Positions 54,591-64,000 of a stretch of 64,000 nt of DNA are shown piece by piece. A program made the position numbers and the translations under genes. Origin of the DNA: Durusdinium trenchii (Eukaryota; Sar; Dinophyceae; Suessiales; Symbiodiniaceae); assembly GCA_963970005.1 (NCBI GenBank), contig CAXAMN010021940.1, positions 948,046-1,012,045 on the forward strand. Reading direction: 5' to 3'. Each line of letters starts with the position of its first letter. Position 1 is the first letter of the stretch. Below the pieces are notes generated by a model. That model did not search any database. It was not told the origin of the DNA and saw only the letters and a list, made by a program, of their open reading frames with translations.

Positions 54591-54720
54591 TCCTTTTAAT
54601 TTAATATTGCCAGAGGTCTTCAAACTTAGGAATTGTTATTTCCTTTTAATTTAATATTGCCAGAGGTCTTCAAAGTTAGGAATTCTTATTTCCTTTTAAT
54701 TTAATATTGCGAGAGTAGCT
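54590..54720. repeat. 51 nt tandem repeat in the AT-rich island
   Basis: The unit TCCTTTTAATTTAATATTGC plus CAGAGGTCTTCAAA and TTAGGAATT occurs in two full copies and one partial copy. Confidence 0.85.
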
Positions 54721-54911
54721 CCAGAGGTAGCTAGCTAAGGATTCCTTATTTAATTTTCAACTGATTGATTTTCATATACATTATTTTGGAGGCCTTGGTT
54801 GTTGAGGGGGGGAGGGTTTATAAATCAAGGGACTACATTAGCTTGGTTGCGCCCATTCGTGGTTTGTGGGGACCATGCTTTTGTTCGGACCGGGAAGGAC
54901 CGTAGCACCTA

Positions 54912-54955
54912 CCTCCGCCAGAGCACCTCGTGAGCACCTCGTGAGCACCTCGTGG
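54912..54955. repeat. Short tandem repeat GAGCACCTCGT
   Basis: Three and a half copies of an 11-12 nt unit. Confidence 0.85.
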
Positions 54956-55559
54956 CCCCGGTTTTCCAGCGCAACCTGCCCCTCCGTCGCCTCAAGGCCA
55001 AAACCATGAGGGAGCGAAGATAGGCTTCGTCTTACCTGGGGACGGGAAGAGGCGTCCGTGATGTTTCCGCGCACACCCAAAGGGGGTGAATCAAAGGGCC
55101 TAATAGGACTCAATACGTGAAAACTGGAACAAGGAGGGAGCAATAAAATTATATATACATAACAGGAGTCACAAGGGTGCCTATTAGAGGATAGGGGTGC
55201 CCATTATCCACTCACTTATGCTCCTGGTATATAGTGGCACGTTGTTTGACATGCTTGACTCGACGAATAGAACACGATCATGTCACTGACGCGTCTTTCT
55301 CATCAGTGACGCACCGAAACACCTCCAGGCCAGGACCTTCACAGTCAACTCGTGCTCTGCATTCCTGACCTGCACCGTTCATGGCACGAAGACGGGTGAT
55401 GGGCGAAAGGAAGGCGACGTTTCGCGGCAGGGCTTTTTAAAGGTCAGAATGAAGTGATGAAAGCGACTCCACCAACTCCACCACGTCAGCCCTTTACAAG
55501 GCGCTTTTACTTCGGCCCTTCGTCTCCTTCACCGGAGAACGGGTGGTTCCCTCCGTTCC

Positions 55560-55652
55560 CTCCCTCCACGGGTGGCCTTGTCCATCAAGACAGCCCCAGA
55601 ACCTTCAAAGCCATCCACCCCGATAATGCGGTCAGAGGAGAGGATCTGCTGC
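55560..55652 (-). CDS. PDZ exon (second module, PDZ-b middle)
   Basis: Acceptor CACAG|GCAG (AG at 55654-55653). The frame reads QQILSSDRIIGVDGFEGSGA then VLMDKA. 'xIxxxDRIIGVDGxxGxxxxLMDKA' is the central PDZ segment (strand, GDxI-type turn, helix). It aligns along its whole length with the exon at 60300-60423. It pairs with the upstream exon at 56134-56220. Confidence 0.65.
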
Positions 55653-58600
55653 CTGTGGCAGATTTGATGCTCATGCTGGTGACGAATCACAGCACCCACC
55701 CACCAAACGCAGCTGGTGCAAAGGAGGTGGCACAAAAGCAATTGCCAAAGAGCTTTTGAAGGGTATTGCGACTGGCTCAAACATTGGCACCTTCTACCAG
55801 CCTAGTGCTTCCAAAACGCCGGCTTCTTTGGAAACCCCTAAATTGGTGGAAGATCAAGTGATGCCGCCAAGTGTAAAAGTACTAGGACTGATGGCACAGA
55901 AAAAGGATGTGTCAGACTCCACTCGGCTAGGTGAACCTGACTGCCAAGTCACTGGATGGCAGCAGAGGTGTTGTAGTCCTACACATGACGACCGAACTCC
56001 CATGTGGCAGTTCGCCATGCAAAGGTATATATTTAAATATACTGTAAGCCATTGCAAGCCTCACGAAGAATCATCCTGAAGGTTGACTTCCGGAGAGAAG
56101 AGAGGAAAACAACTAAAAACTGTCCTTGACGACACCATCTTCCACTCCCAAGACTAGGAGGAAATGTGGTCCATCTTTGAGATGAACCCCCAAGCTCTTC
56201 CCATTGCGCCGCAGCTTCACCTGCACAACGGACGCGTTGGACGCGTTTTGCGGTCGCGCTATGCCGCTAGTTCGCGGAACCCGCAGGAATAGAGCCATCA
56301 CTGGCGGGTAGGGGGCCGATGGATACAGCAAGGCAGCACACCATCACAAGGCCAACAGGATCCACAGAACCGTGCCACGCTTGCTCCCAGAAACTGGCCC
56401 CAAAACCCCCCAAAAAAAAGCAGCACGTAGCAGCCATAGCAGGGCTCCTTTCTGAAAACGGATCAAACTACCAGCTGTACTGAAAGCACACTGCTTCTCA
56501 TACTTCCCTTTTTGTTGACCCATTGCCTGTTTGAATCATGACTGGGCCGATCCATTTCCCGGGCAGAAATGGCCTCGTTGACCCTTGCACGTTGGAAGGT
56601 GAGGACCATGTGATCGTGCGTCGACTTCAGCAAGTCCAAGACTTCCTCCGGCACATTTTTCGCAGGATTCCATGGCTATGAGGTGAGTCTCCAGACCCAT
56701 GTCCCCGGTGGCCGGTGGCCATCTCACCCAATCATCGTGAACGTGATGCGTCACCATATGTCACCAAGAGATCCCGAGAGAACAGGCATGACGTGACATG
56801 TTGGAATGCTTTGGAGGACTCTTCGTGGGTTGGCATAAGCCCACTCTGCCTAAAGCGGCAGGCTTAGCGCCCAGAAGCCTCACTTGAGACCCCGTTAAGG
56901 CACCAAAAGCTTCACCCGCTTCATGCAGCCCCCCTGAAACAGGCCAGCTGTCCTTGCTCTTCTCGCTGGTGTGGCCGTTGACCGCCACCAAGCGATCAAA
57001 CTTCCGCACCTGTCGCGGGGCGACGCCGCCATGATCAGCCCGCCGGTGGCACAACCCGGCGGCAGGAAGCTCAGCGCAGAGCTCAAGCCAGAACGATTCA
57101 CCGGCTCCAATGTAGAAGGACTTGTTCGTTTTCGGGGCTATGTGTTTTTTAAGGAACATAGACCTGAAAATATGAAAATGAAAAAGTCCTGCAACATTGG
57201 AGCCATCAGAAACTGAGTCCGGATGTCCTTCCGTTCCTTTTGTTGAAGTTGGATTGGACCCAAATCCAAACAACCGACCGCAGGATCCATGATTTCCAAC
57301 AAGGTGGCCTTTGGACCCGTGGATCGTGCACTGAGCTTCCAAATCCTATCCCAACACCCGCTCCACTTGCTCCAGGTCGGTCCGCGATCCACTCCACCCA
57401 GTGCTCCGCGGACCCCGCCTGCTGCTCCACTGCGGCCGTCTTGTTCCAGTCGGCAATGAGGCCGTCATCCGTCACCGTCGTGACCACACAGGCCTCGTCG
57501 GTGGGAGACCAGTCTAGCTGCTTTTGCTTTCAGGTCTACACCAACCCCGCCCGGTGGCTGGAGGAATTGGAGGGCTATCCAAGCCGAGAAATGTTGTCCA
57601 GGTTCCATGTCAGTCCTCTAGTATGGAAGGTGCTTATTGTAGTGGTGCTCATTATGTGAGAAATACCGTACAATCCAATCTGAAGCATTTGCCCCTTACA
57701 ATCAGCGTCCGGAAGATGGTGTTTCCTCCCTTTTTTTCGTCCTCGCCTTGCCTGGCCGAACCGAACCGTCCCCTTGGCGCGTGGTGAGCCGCGCGTCGCG
57801 GTTGGGCGAAGGCACCTTCTCAGCACTGGAGAGATCGACCCCGAAGTAGGTTCCTGGCTTCCGCTCAATGTTCACTTCCTCGGTGCGTGCGCGTTCCCAA
57901 GAAAGTGGAAGACGAAGCAGGTCCTCACAGCCCCCACGGTCACACAAGCACCCATCGTAGGATTGGCCCAAGACATGCCCCGGAATGTATTCAATTCGTT
58001 CAAAGTCATCGGCATTGCCTGCCTCCTCCCCAATTGGGCCAAACGGATGCTTATCCCGACTCCTTCCCCGCACCTACACACCATGCCCGAAACGGGCCGG
58101 GAAGAAACCTTCAAATCCCAGCCGCGAACATGGAGTCGCCCACCTCGGCATCCGTGCTCCAGCGAACGAAGCTCCGGCGATGGGAAAATTCCAGAGGTTC
58201 CGGAAACTGAGAGGACCAAAAACCCAGATACACCTGGACACACCCCCTGAAATGCTTACATGTATGGCAGGGCCATGAGTTCGGATGACCAGGAAATCCT
58301 AATACCAAACAGGTGGTAAACTCCAGTTCGATGATGATGTCGGGGAGTGTATGCATGTTCTTCCATCCCAGGATCTCGGAAGCACGTCCATGTGAGCAAC
58401 TGCCAGGAACATCTGAACATCAAAAGCACCAAATGAGTCCATCGTCGTTACTTGAATCATGAAGGCCAGTCAACTTCTGATTTGCATCTTTTCGTTCAAT
58501 ACCGTCGGCGGACCCAAATAAAGCACCCATGATGAGGTTCAAAGCCACCCACCCACCCACCCACCCACGTGTCCGAGTCCTCTTCTTGGTGAACGCGGCC

Positions 58601-61600
58601 CAAACGCCACCCCCGTGCCTCCTTGCCGCCCCTCGCGGGGAAGGCGGTGTCCGTTTGGAGCTCCGCGAAGGCCTCCGGCCTGCGGAACTCGGGAAGCGAG
58701 GCGCCGCGCGCCCCGCGCCTTCGAACGGTGAAGGTGATGGAGGCGAAAAGGAGCAAGAAATTGAATAAATATAATACTAATAGCTTTTTGTTACTACTAG
58801 TAAGGCACTTGTTACTACTAGCGTGGCACTTGTTACAAGAAGTTCAGAATTCAACCCACATCAACCCCACCTTTCTTTTTTCGTCCCTCCCTTGGAATGG
58901 TCGTGGTGACGTCGAGTTCACCACCTGTTCGTAGGGGAAAATGGTCTTCCAAGGGGCCATGCTTCAGGGAGTGTACAAGTCATGACCATCATGACCTCCC
59001 AAATGTAGAACTTCGAGGCATCTGGCAGAAAATCTGTTCAAAGCGACCACTCACTGCAAAGAATTCACCCCCGACTCCTTCATTTGACATGACCCTCAGG
59101 ACCCACCTCAACCCCGTCCACCTCTCTGAGTGGCGTCTCAACCCCGAGACGTCCCGAGACGTCCACATCACCGAGGGGCTTCTCATCCACACAGCAGCAG
59201 GCGAACATCTCGACTCCGCGCAGAGTTCTTCGCGAACTCTCCGAGGTGCCCGGGAGCGACTGGAGGTGCCGGCACGACGTGAAGAGCCAAGAGGGCGCGC
59301 CACACGAGAGGTTCGACACCTGTGAAAACACTGGGGAGGTGGACATGAGGAGTGGCTGGATTTGACCAAGCAGACTTGCCTCGAGTTGGGATAGCAGGGC
59401 AAAGATCCTTAAGGGTCAAGGGAGATGGTGAATATGCATATATATAGAGAGAGAGAGATTGGACTTTGAACAATGTGCTATACAGGCTCAATGGACTTTA
59501 TGTGCATTGCTCGGGCCAAGTCTAAGTGAGGGAGCTTGTGCAACGACTGTATGCAACCCCCCGTGCCACCCGCGAACGACGATGGCATCGGAGGTGCGAC
59601 CTCCTTTTCCGGGCCGCGCGGGACCTCCTTTTTCTCGAAGAGCAACCCTCTTCACGTCGCACCGCCTCGCCGACAGTTCCTCCTTGGGAGGTCGTCCCAA
59701 TCACACCGCAAAAGCGCCAGGGCCAGGCACCAGCACAACCTGAATGATGAATGTCCCACTTCTCTAACCCAAACATCCACGTGCAACGTGCTGCTCCCAA
59801 ACCCCCCGGCAAAATCCAGCTTTGAACGAACTTCCACACATGCCAGTTCACGCGGCCGCGCTGGCGCGCCCCGAAGGCAACCAAGCGAGTCGAAAAACCG
59901 GTCACCAACGCCATCCCCTTCGCATCACCTGAGCACCGCCATCACCTGAAGTCGGCGACCCGGCGACCTGGTGGGACGAACCACCGTCTGGGTGCGTCCC
60001 GGTGGATGAAAGGGTGTCTATTGATAGCCCTGTACTGGTCAAGGGGTGTTCATTTACGACCGGAGATCCTGGTATAGACTCTATGATATGTATTGATATG
60101 TGAGATATACATACAGTATACTTCACATATCAACTGTAGTTGCATTTCTGCCTTGGACAACCAAGTCCTGGATGTGCGATGCTGGGCCCCTCTTCTCACG
60201 CCTCCAAACGGCCACCTTCAGCGTCAACTCCTTCTCTGCATTGATCACCTGCCAAAACCCTTGAAACCACGGAGGCTTTGGCCCCGTGGTTTCGGGGGTC
60301 TCCAGGTCACACCCTGCCACCTGCGCCAGTTCCAGGTCCCCCCCCACCTTGTCCATCAGCGTACGGCCGGCCCCTTCGAGGTCGCTGACGCCGATGATCC
60401 AATCAGCGGGTTGAATCTGTCGCCTGCACCACAGATTAAAGTTCCATGTGAGTTGGGGCTTAGCCTGGCATCATACTGTGAAATGATCTCGACTCGCGCG
60501 TGTTGGACAGATTCTCCCGGTGGATTGTGGAGCGGTTTCGAGGAAGAGATGCCCCCGCCCTGGTTCGGAGACGTTTTGATCATCTGCGGCCTGAGAGGTG
60601 CAACAGGATCTAGTCGAATCTATACAATAGAAGGTTTCGTGGGAACCTTGCACAGAAAGATGGAATGAACACCCATGTGCAATACCACTTCACATTTCAG
60701 TCCAAAAACTCTCACCTAATCCACCTGAAGACTGCACCCCTATCCTCCCATGATAGAGTTGTGGAGAACGGAGCTGTTACAGTTTAGGCCACCTTTGGGA
60801 GAAGCACTTGCCAATGGACCCCAATATGACCCAGGTAGCGGGACCCTAAAGGGGTGTGCGTTTCGTTTCTTGCGCTGCTTAGAGGTTAAGGCAACCACCG
60901 TGTAGGCGGCCCTGGTATATCACCGGGTGTTGAGGCCCTGGACGGACCGCGAGTTGAGGATCAACTGACTTTCTCGCCGTCGCAGGGCATGGTCTCGCCG
61001 CATCCAAACACCCACCCCACCCACCCCCGGGCACATGACAGGAGCCGTCGCGTTGTGCTCCTGAAAGCGCGGACGAGCAGTATAGACGTACGATCCTCGG
61101 ATCGAGCATGGTCTAAAATCAACGGAGCTGGCACCCGACCTCCGTTTTGCGGCTGGTCCCAGGCTCTCTTCTTGGCTGACCCTAACAAGCTAGTGCTGAA
61201 CCACAAGGTGCAATCCTGAATCACCCGCACTCATCGAGCCCACCTCCGTCAAGGAAAAAGGACAAAACAAATCGTCCTGCGCCGCGCCAGCGTCAATCAC
61301 CGTGACCAACAGAAAGCCTGGCCCCTCTTTGAGCTGCAAGCCCGCTGCAGGGCTCGCACCATTGGAAGAGAGCTTCACCTCATAGCGACCCACTTCTCAC
61401 AAGCTGCCCTTTTTCAAGGGTGGCAAGGTGGCATGAAGCTCGCCAAACCCACCGGTTAAGGTATGAAGCCCACCAATCAACCAAAGAAACTGAAATATAG
61501 ATTTGAGGGCTGGGAGGTTCCACTGAACAAATGGTCACGCGCGGCACGCGGGGCACGCGGGTCACGCGGGTCACGCTATAATGGTCACGCTAACGCATTC

Positions 61601-62408
61601 CCCATACACCTCAGCATGATGACTGTCTACAGGGCGATTCCGCAGTTTTGAATGGTATCGTTTGCGGTGATCTGATTGTAAGTTGTCGCTGCTGGTTTGT
61701 TCGTCTTTGTACCCTGTTACCTTTGTTCATTTGGTTTCCCACGTTAATGAAGCCAAAGTGTCCACCAACCATGAACTCCGGATTGTCAACTCAAGCTCCG
61801 TCTTGTCTGGTTGCTTTTGGAGACTTTAAAGTGGTAGGTCGTGACCTGTGAAGTCGGGTGCTGGTACCTGAATCATCCTGAATCGAGATCCCAATGGCTC
61901 AGCAGCCCCCATTTTCCAGCCATCTCGGCCGTCGTGCAACTCGCCGCGCCGAGCGTCTTCGTTCACCTGAGAGCGTCGGAAGGTGAGGACGGTGTCCCCC
62001 TCCGCGAACCTCGCCAGATCTAAGACCTCCTTCGCGCGGCGGAGGACGGGCCGCGCAGGGGTCGATCTGCAGGTCCAGGGCGGTTCCGACGGACGCGTCC
62101 GAAGTTTGGAGGGGCCCTACATGATTGGTTGTTTGAGGTTCTTCCCAGACGCTCCAAACAGCCCTTGGTGCTTCAAAACCTAGGGGTTCGAGACCATATG
62201 AGGGTCTAGGAGCCTCTGGGTTGTCGAATTTTCACCCGCGGGTGCTGTGGGTGAGAAGAAAAGGCCCGTTCGACGACCCCCCCCCAGCGCCCGAATCGCA
62301 TGCACCGTGGGACCGCTGGGCCGGTGCGCGTCGGCGAGCCCCCAAACCGTCCTTGCCCCGCTCGCTGGTTTGACCATTGACCGCCACCAAGCGATCAAAC
62401 TTCCGCAC
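55560..62408 (-). CDS. Multi-PDZ-domain gene with a duplicated two-PDZ module
   Basis: Minus-strand exons encode segments of at least four, probably five, PDZ domains. Module 1: PDZ-a 62348-62408 and 61880-62050, PDZ-b 61286-61378 and 60195-60423. Module 2: PDZ-a 56949-57009 and 56540-56690, PDZ-b 56134-56220 and 55560-55652. A further PDZ C-terminal strand lies at 58625-58755. Corresponding exons of the two modules start at the same residue after AG|G acceptors. PDZ domains bind C-terminal peptides or other PDZs and act as scaffolds. Between the modules are exons of other types (57290-57515, 57760-58060, 58110-58205, 59085-59225). It could be one large scaffold gene or two tandem paralogues. 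Confidence 0.65.
56134..56220 (-). CDS. PDZ exon (second module, PDZ-b start)
   Basis: Acceptor TGCAG|GTG (AG at 56222-56221). The frame reads VKLRRNGKSLGVHLKDGPHF then LLVLGVEDG, the first two PDZ strands with the carboxylate-binding loop region (SLGV). It aligns with the exon at 61286-61378. Confidence 0.75.
56540..56690 (-). CDS. PDZ exon (second module, PDZ-a end)
   Basis: The reverse frame reads AKNVPEEVLDLLKSTHDHMV then LTFQRARVNEAISARE. 'EVLDLLKxxxxxxVLTFxR' is the last PDZ helix and strand. It aligns with 61880-62050, including the VNE that follows the domain. Confidence 0.7.
56949..57009 (-). CDS. PDZ exon (second module, PDZ-a middle)
   Basis: Acceptor CGACAG|GTG (AG at 57011-57010). 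The frame reads VRKFDRLVAVNGHTSEKSKD: the PDZ 'GDxLxxVNG' segment, with FD replacing GD. The exon apparently ends one base into the next codon at a GC donor, exactly where the other copy (62348-62408) ends at a GT. Confidence 0.75.
57290..57515 (-). CDS. Exon between PDZ modules, WD40-like
   Basis: The reverse frame reads LDWSPTDEACVVTTVTDDGL then IADWNKTAAVEQQAGSAEHW and VEWIADRPGASG. 'WSPxDxxxVxTxxDDGxIxxWN' resembles a WD40 blade; alternatively it is an unrelated domain. Strongly protein-like. Confidence 0.5.
57760..58060 (-). CDS. Exon(s) between PDZ modules, unrecognised
   Basis: The reverse frame contains GEEAGNADDFERIEYIPGHV and EEVNIERKPGTYFGVDLSSA. Protein-like, but competing frames exist and exon limits are unclear. 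Confidence 0.3.
58110..58205 (-). CDS. Short exon, unrecognised
   Basis: The reverse frame reads PLEFSHRRSFVRWSTDAEVG then DSMFAAGI, ending at a stop or near a donor. Possibly a propeller strand. Confidence 0.3.
58625..58755 (-). CDS. Possible PDZ C-terminal exon
   Basis: The reverse frame reads ASITFTVRRRGARGASLPEF then RRPEAFAELQTDTAFPARGG. 'xITFTVRR' matches the last PDZ strand, suggesting another PDZ whose earlier exons lie at about 59-60 kb. Confidence 0.45.
59085..59225 (-). CDS. Exon, unrecognised
   Basis: The reverse frame reads RGVEMFACCCVDEKPLGDVD then VSGRLGVETPLREVDGVEVG. Protein-like in composition; it may link PDZ domains. Confidence 0.3.
60195..60423 (-). CDS. PDZ exon(s) (first module, PDZ-b middle and end)
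   Basis: Acceptor TGCAG|GCG (AG at 60425-60424). The frame reads RQIQPADWIIGVSDLEGAGR then TLMDKVGGDLELAQ: the PDZ centre, aligning with 55560-55652. Further on, the same frame reads EKELTLKVAVWRREKR (about 60195-60248), the last PDZ strand. A GTGATC donor after GFWQ or a GTGGCA donor after LAQ may remove the middle segment. Confidence 0.65.
61286..61378 (-). CDS. PDZ exon (first module, PDZ-b start)
   Basis: Acceptor TATGAG|GTG (AG at 61380-61379). The frame reads VKLSSNGASPAAGLQLKEGP then GFLLVTVIDAG. It aligns with 56134-56220 (VKLxxNGxxxxGxxLKxGPxFLLVxxxxxG). Confidence 0.7.
61531..61592. repeat. (GTCACGCGG)n short tandem repeat
   Basis: About six imperfect copies of a 9-10 nt unit (GTCACGCGG / GGCACGCGG), followed by a diverged copy. 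Intronic position in the PDZ gene. Confidence 0.85.
61880..62050 (-). CDS. PDZ exon (first module, PDZ-a end)
   Basis: The reverse frame reads PPRAKEVLDLARFAEGDTVL then TFRRSQVNEDARRGE: last PDZ helix and strand. It aligns with 56540-56690, including the VNE after the domain. Confidence 0.7.
62348..62408 (-). CDS. PDZ exon (first module, PDZ-a middle)
   Basis: Acceptor CCACAG|GTG (AG at 62410-62409). The frame reads VRKFDRLVAVNGQTSERGKD and the exon ends one base into the next codon at a GT donor (62347-62346). It is nearly identical to 56949-57009. Confidence 0.75.
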
Positions 62409-62844
62409 CTGTGGGGAATAACAGGTGGCCCCAAACCGGCCTCTATCGGTGTCCAGGACTGGTCGGATAGAGGCTCTGGGGACCTGAACTCTAGTCACCT
62501 GTATATTCGCTGGGCGCTGCGCTGCCCCCCGCGGATGTGGGAGACATGTCAAGAGCCTCAAGAGCCACACGGAGTTTCTTCAGCTTGGTATGAGGGTTCA
62601 AGGATCCATCTGATGTATCCGTGCAAGTATCATGTTGCACTCCTTGAGGGCGCCATGCAGCATGGATGTAAGCGCCATGTGTCCTCTGGATGTAAGCCGG
62701 TTGGGCCGAGCTCACATCACTGTCGAATCAGAACAGAATCACCCTTAGCCTTGGGAGTCCAAGACTTTTTTTAAAATAGATCCATAAACTTAGTGCATAG
62801 TCGCTGGCACACCATTTTGCCGCTTCGCACTGAAGTTGGTGTCA

Positions 62845-62948
62845 ACCAGCCACGCGATCTGTCAATCGCCTGTGGCATCTGCCACCTCCCCNNNNNNNNN
62901 NACCAGCCACGCGATCTGTCAATCGCCTGTGGCATCTGCCACCTCCCC
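62845..62948. repeat. 47 nt direct repeat around an assembly gap
   Basis: The 47 nt at 62845-62891 (ACCAGCCACGCGATCTGTCA ... CACCTCCCC) are repeated identically at 62902-62948, separated only by ten Ns. Likely two contig ends sharing the same sequence rather than a biological tandem repeat. Confidence 0.9.
62892..62901. other. Assembly gap (10 N)
   Basis: Ten Ns between two identical 47-nt segments; a placeholder of fixed length. Confidence 1.
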
Positions 62949-62987
62949 ACTTCACTGCTGTCGGCCGTGTGCCAGCTCCATTGCCCG

Positions 62988-64000
62988 TCAGGTGTAATGC
63001 ACGCGCTGGTCCACATTGGCCATCTTCCGCGCCAAACCTGACAGGACGTCGCCCGAGTCGTGTAGATAGCGCTGCACCGCTGACGATGTCCATCGTCCGG
63101 TCCTCTTGACCACTTCAATCTCCCCGGTGGCTTGGTAAAGCGCCGACGCTCCACCAATTCGTAGCGAATGGGACTGGAAGCGCTCTGCCGGCAAGCCGAG
63201 AGCTCGTGCCGCTCTCTGCAAAAGGTTCTGGACCTCCAAGCGCTTGAGGACAGGTCCCGAAGCCCACCGGAACAAGGGCATGTGACTCTCTGGGCCCCGC
63301 CCAAACCTCCTCGGTGCCACTTCGCGTAGTCGGTGAAGCGCAGTGACCACACACACGAACTCGACCTCCGTCCTCAGCATCGTCTTGCACGTCCCGAAGG
63401 CCTCTTGATCCGCCTTGGTCTTGCGGAACTGCAAGGTCACTTCCTGAGGATCATTCTCGTCGGGTTGGCCACGAGTTGTGAGGGATACATCTTGCCCCCT
63501 GACGATCATCTCCTGATCCACCCCGCTGGAGTCAGAGAACTCCCTGGCCCGAAGCATGAAGAACCAGGCGGTGACCACCGCTGCATGCACCATCCTGCAG
63601 TCAACCTTGAGCTCGCCCATGGCGTCCGCTCCTGAGGCCATCTGTTTGCCAAGCCACTTGATCATCTGGACCGTGACACCCAGCCGCCTTGGCTTCTTCA
63701 CTGAGTTCTTCTCCAGCGAGTTGAGAACGATCCAAAGACGGTGCATCTTGACCGTCGTGTCACCATGCCCGGCTCTCTTGCGTGCGTCCTTGATGGCGAA
63801 CACTGCCTGCTTCATCGTGGCAACTGACGTACTCAGCCATCCCAAGAAGCCCAGGTAGCCCAGGACCTTGTTCTCATTGTGGATCGGGTCGCCATTGTGG
63901 TCGAGGAAAGGAGTTAGCCAGCCTTGCCGTCGGCTCCAATCACACCATTTGCCCCAAGCGGTGGCATATGCTTTCTGGGTGCTGGCTGCCTTAAACCCAC
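62988..64000 (-). CDS. Tyrosine recombinase/integrase, 5' end beyond the window
   Basis: The reverse frame is open from the right window edge to a stop at 62988. The first residues visible (AASTQKAYATAWGKWCDWSR) fit the helical core-binding domain. The catalytic domain follows: Arg in WFFMLRAREFSD, Lys in LQFRKTKADQ, the HxxR box in FQSHSLRIGGASALY, Trp in the position of the second His (RTGRWTS), and the nucleophile Tyr in SAVQRYLHDS. All key residues are present. Such enzymes cut and rejoin DNA through a 3'-phosphotyrosine. In eukaryotes this type is carried by Crypton or DIRS-like elements. No reverse transcriptase is seen next to it here, which favours a Crypton-like element or a fragment. 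It lies upstream of the PDZ gene on the same strand. Confidence 0.8.
   Translation of the reverse strand, partial: GFKAASTQKAYATAWGKWCDWSRRQGWLTPFLDHNGDPIHNENKVLGYLGFLGWLSTSVATMKQAVFAIKDARKRAGHGDTTVKMHRLWIVLNSLEKNSVKKPRRLGVTVQMIKWLGKQMASGADAMGELKVDCRMVHAAVVTAWFFMLRAREFSDSSGVDQEMIVRGQDVSLTTRGQPDENDPQEVTLQFRKTKADQEAFGTCKTMLRTEVEFVCVVTALHRLREVAPRRFGRGPESHMPLFRWASGPVLKRLEVQNLLQRAARALGLPAERFQSHSLRIGGASALYQATGEIEVVKRTGRWTSSAVQRYLHDSGDVLSGLARKMANVDQRVHYT

Larger units (their letters stand above)
53879..54828. mobile_element. AT-rich island with terminal inverted repeats, MITE-like
   Basis: The stretch is sharply more AT-rich than its flanks. It begins GATTTATAAACCCCCC and ends GGGGGAGGGTTTATAAATC, which are inverted copies of about 16 nt. 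Inside are repeated CCCCTAGAATAATGTCT units (three copies), a 62-66 nt repeat and a 51 nt repeat. No ORF of note. No clear target duplication. It is either a non-autonomous transposon or a locally amplified low-GC insert. Confidence 0.6.

Noticed and set aside
1..64000. CRISPR arrays, rRNA genes, riboswitches or bacterial operon signals
   Set aside because: None seen; repeats are simple or tandem without spacer structure, and gene structure is eukaryotic.

Overview
The window looks like nuclear DNA of a dinoflagellate, most likely Symbiodiniaceae-like (inference). The evidence is an exact copy of the dinoflagellate spliced-leader (SL) sequence at 39491-39512, genes broken into many short exons, acceptors of the form AG|G, apparent GC as well as GT splice donors, many microsatellites, and recognisable coding sequence almost entirely on the minus strand, as in dinoflagellate unidirectional gene arrays. 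Because genes are fragmented, most entries are exons recognised by reading reverse-strand frames; exon ends are approximate unless a splice site is named, and which exons belong to one gene is often inference.

Layout, all minus strand, so genes read from high to low coordinates. At the right edge (62.99-64.0 kb) is a tyrosine recombinase running off the window. At 55.5-62.4 kb is a multi-PDZ gene in which a two-PDZ module occurs twice with matching exon boundaries. At 53.88-54.83 kb lies an AT-rich, internally repetitive island with terminal inverted repeats. At 49.7-52.7 kb are a small SDHAF3/ACN9-like gene (succinate dehydrogenase assembly) and a few other exons. At 40.6-46.7 kb is a series of WD40 exons, and a second WD40-like series follows at 22.3-31.4 kb.

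Between the two WD40 series sits the centrepiece, a full-length non-LTR retrotransposon (31.9-39.5 kb). It starts with the SL, ends in a short A-tail, and is embedded in a (TATG)n microsatellite. It encodes ORF1 (zinc-binding) and a giant ORF2 with an N-terminal USP/UCH-like cysteine protease, an APE-type endonuclease, a reverse transcriptase, a degenerate RNase H and C-terminal Cys pairs. ORF2 is now broken by two in-frame TAG codons and one frameshift.

Further left are exons of a multi-pass membrane protein (14.1-22.0 kb), beta-propeller-like exons (13.2-13.8 kb), a hAT/DUF4371-like fragment (10.1-10.6 kb), and a set combining an NRPS-like condensation domain, a carrier motif and a NAT8-like GNAT acetyltransferase (4.0-7.1 kb). 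An exon resembling FAST/RAP-type organellar RNA-binding repeats lies at 1.5-1.7 kb. Two 10-N assembly gaps (31844-31853 and 62892-62901) both fall in repeats.
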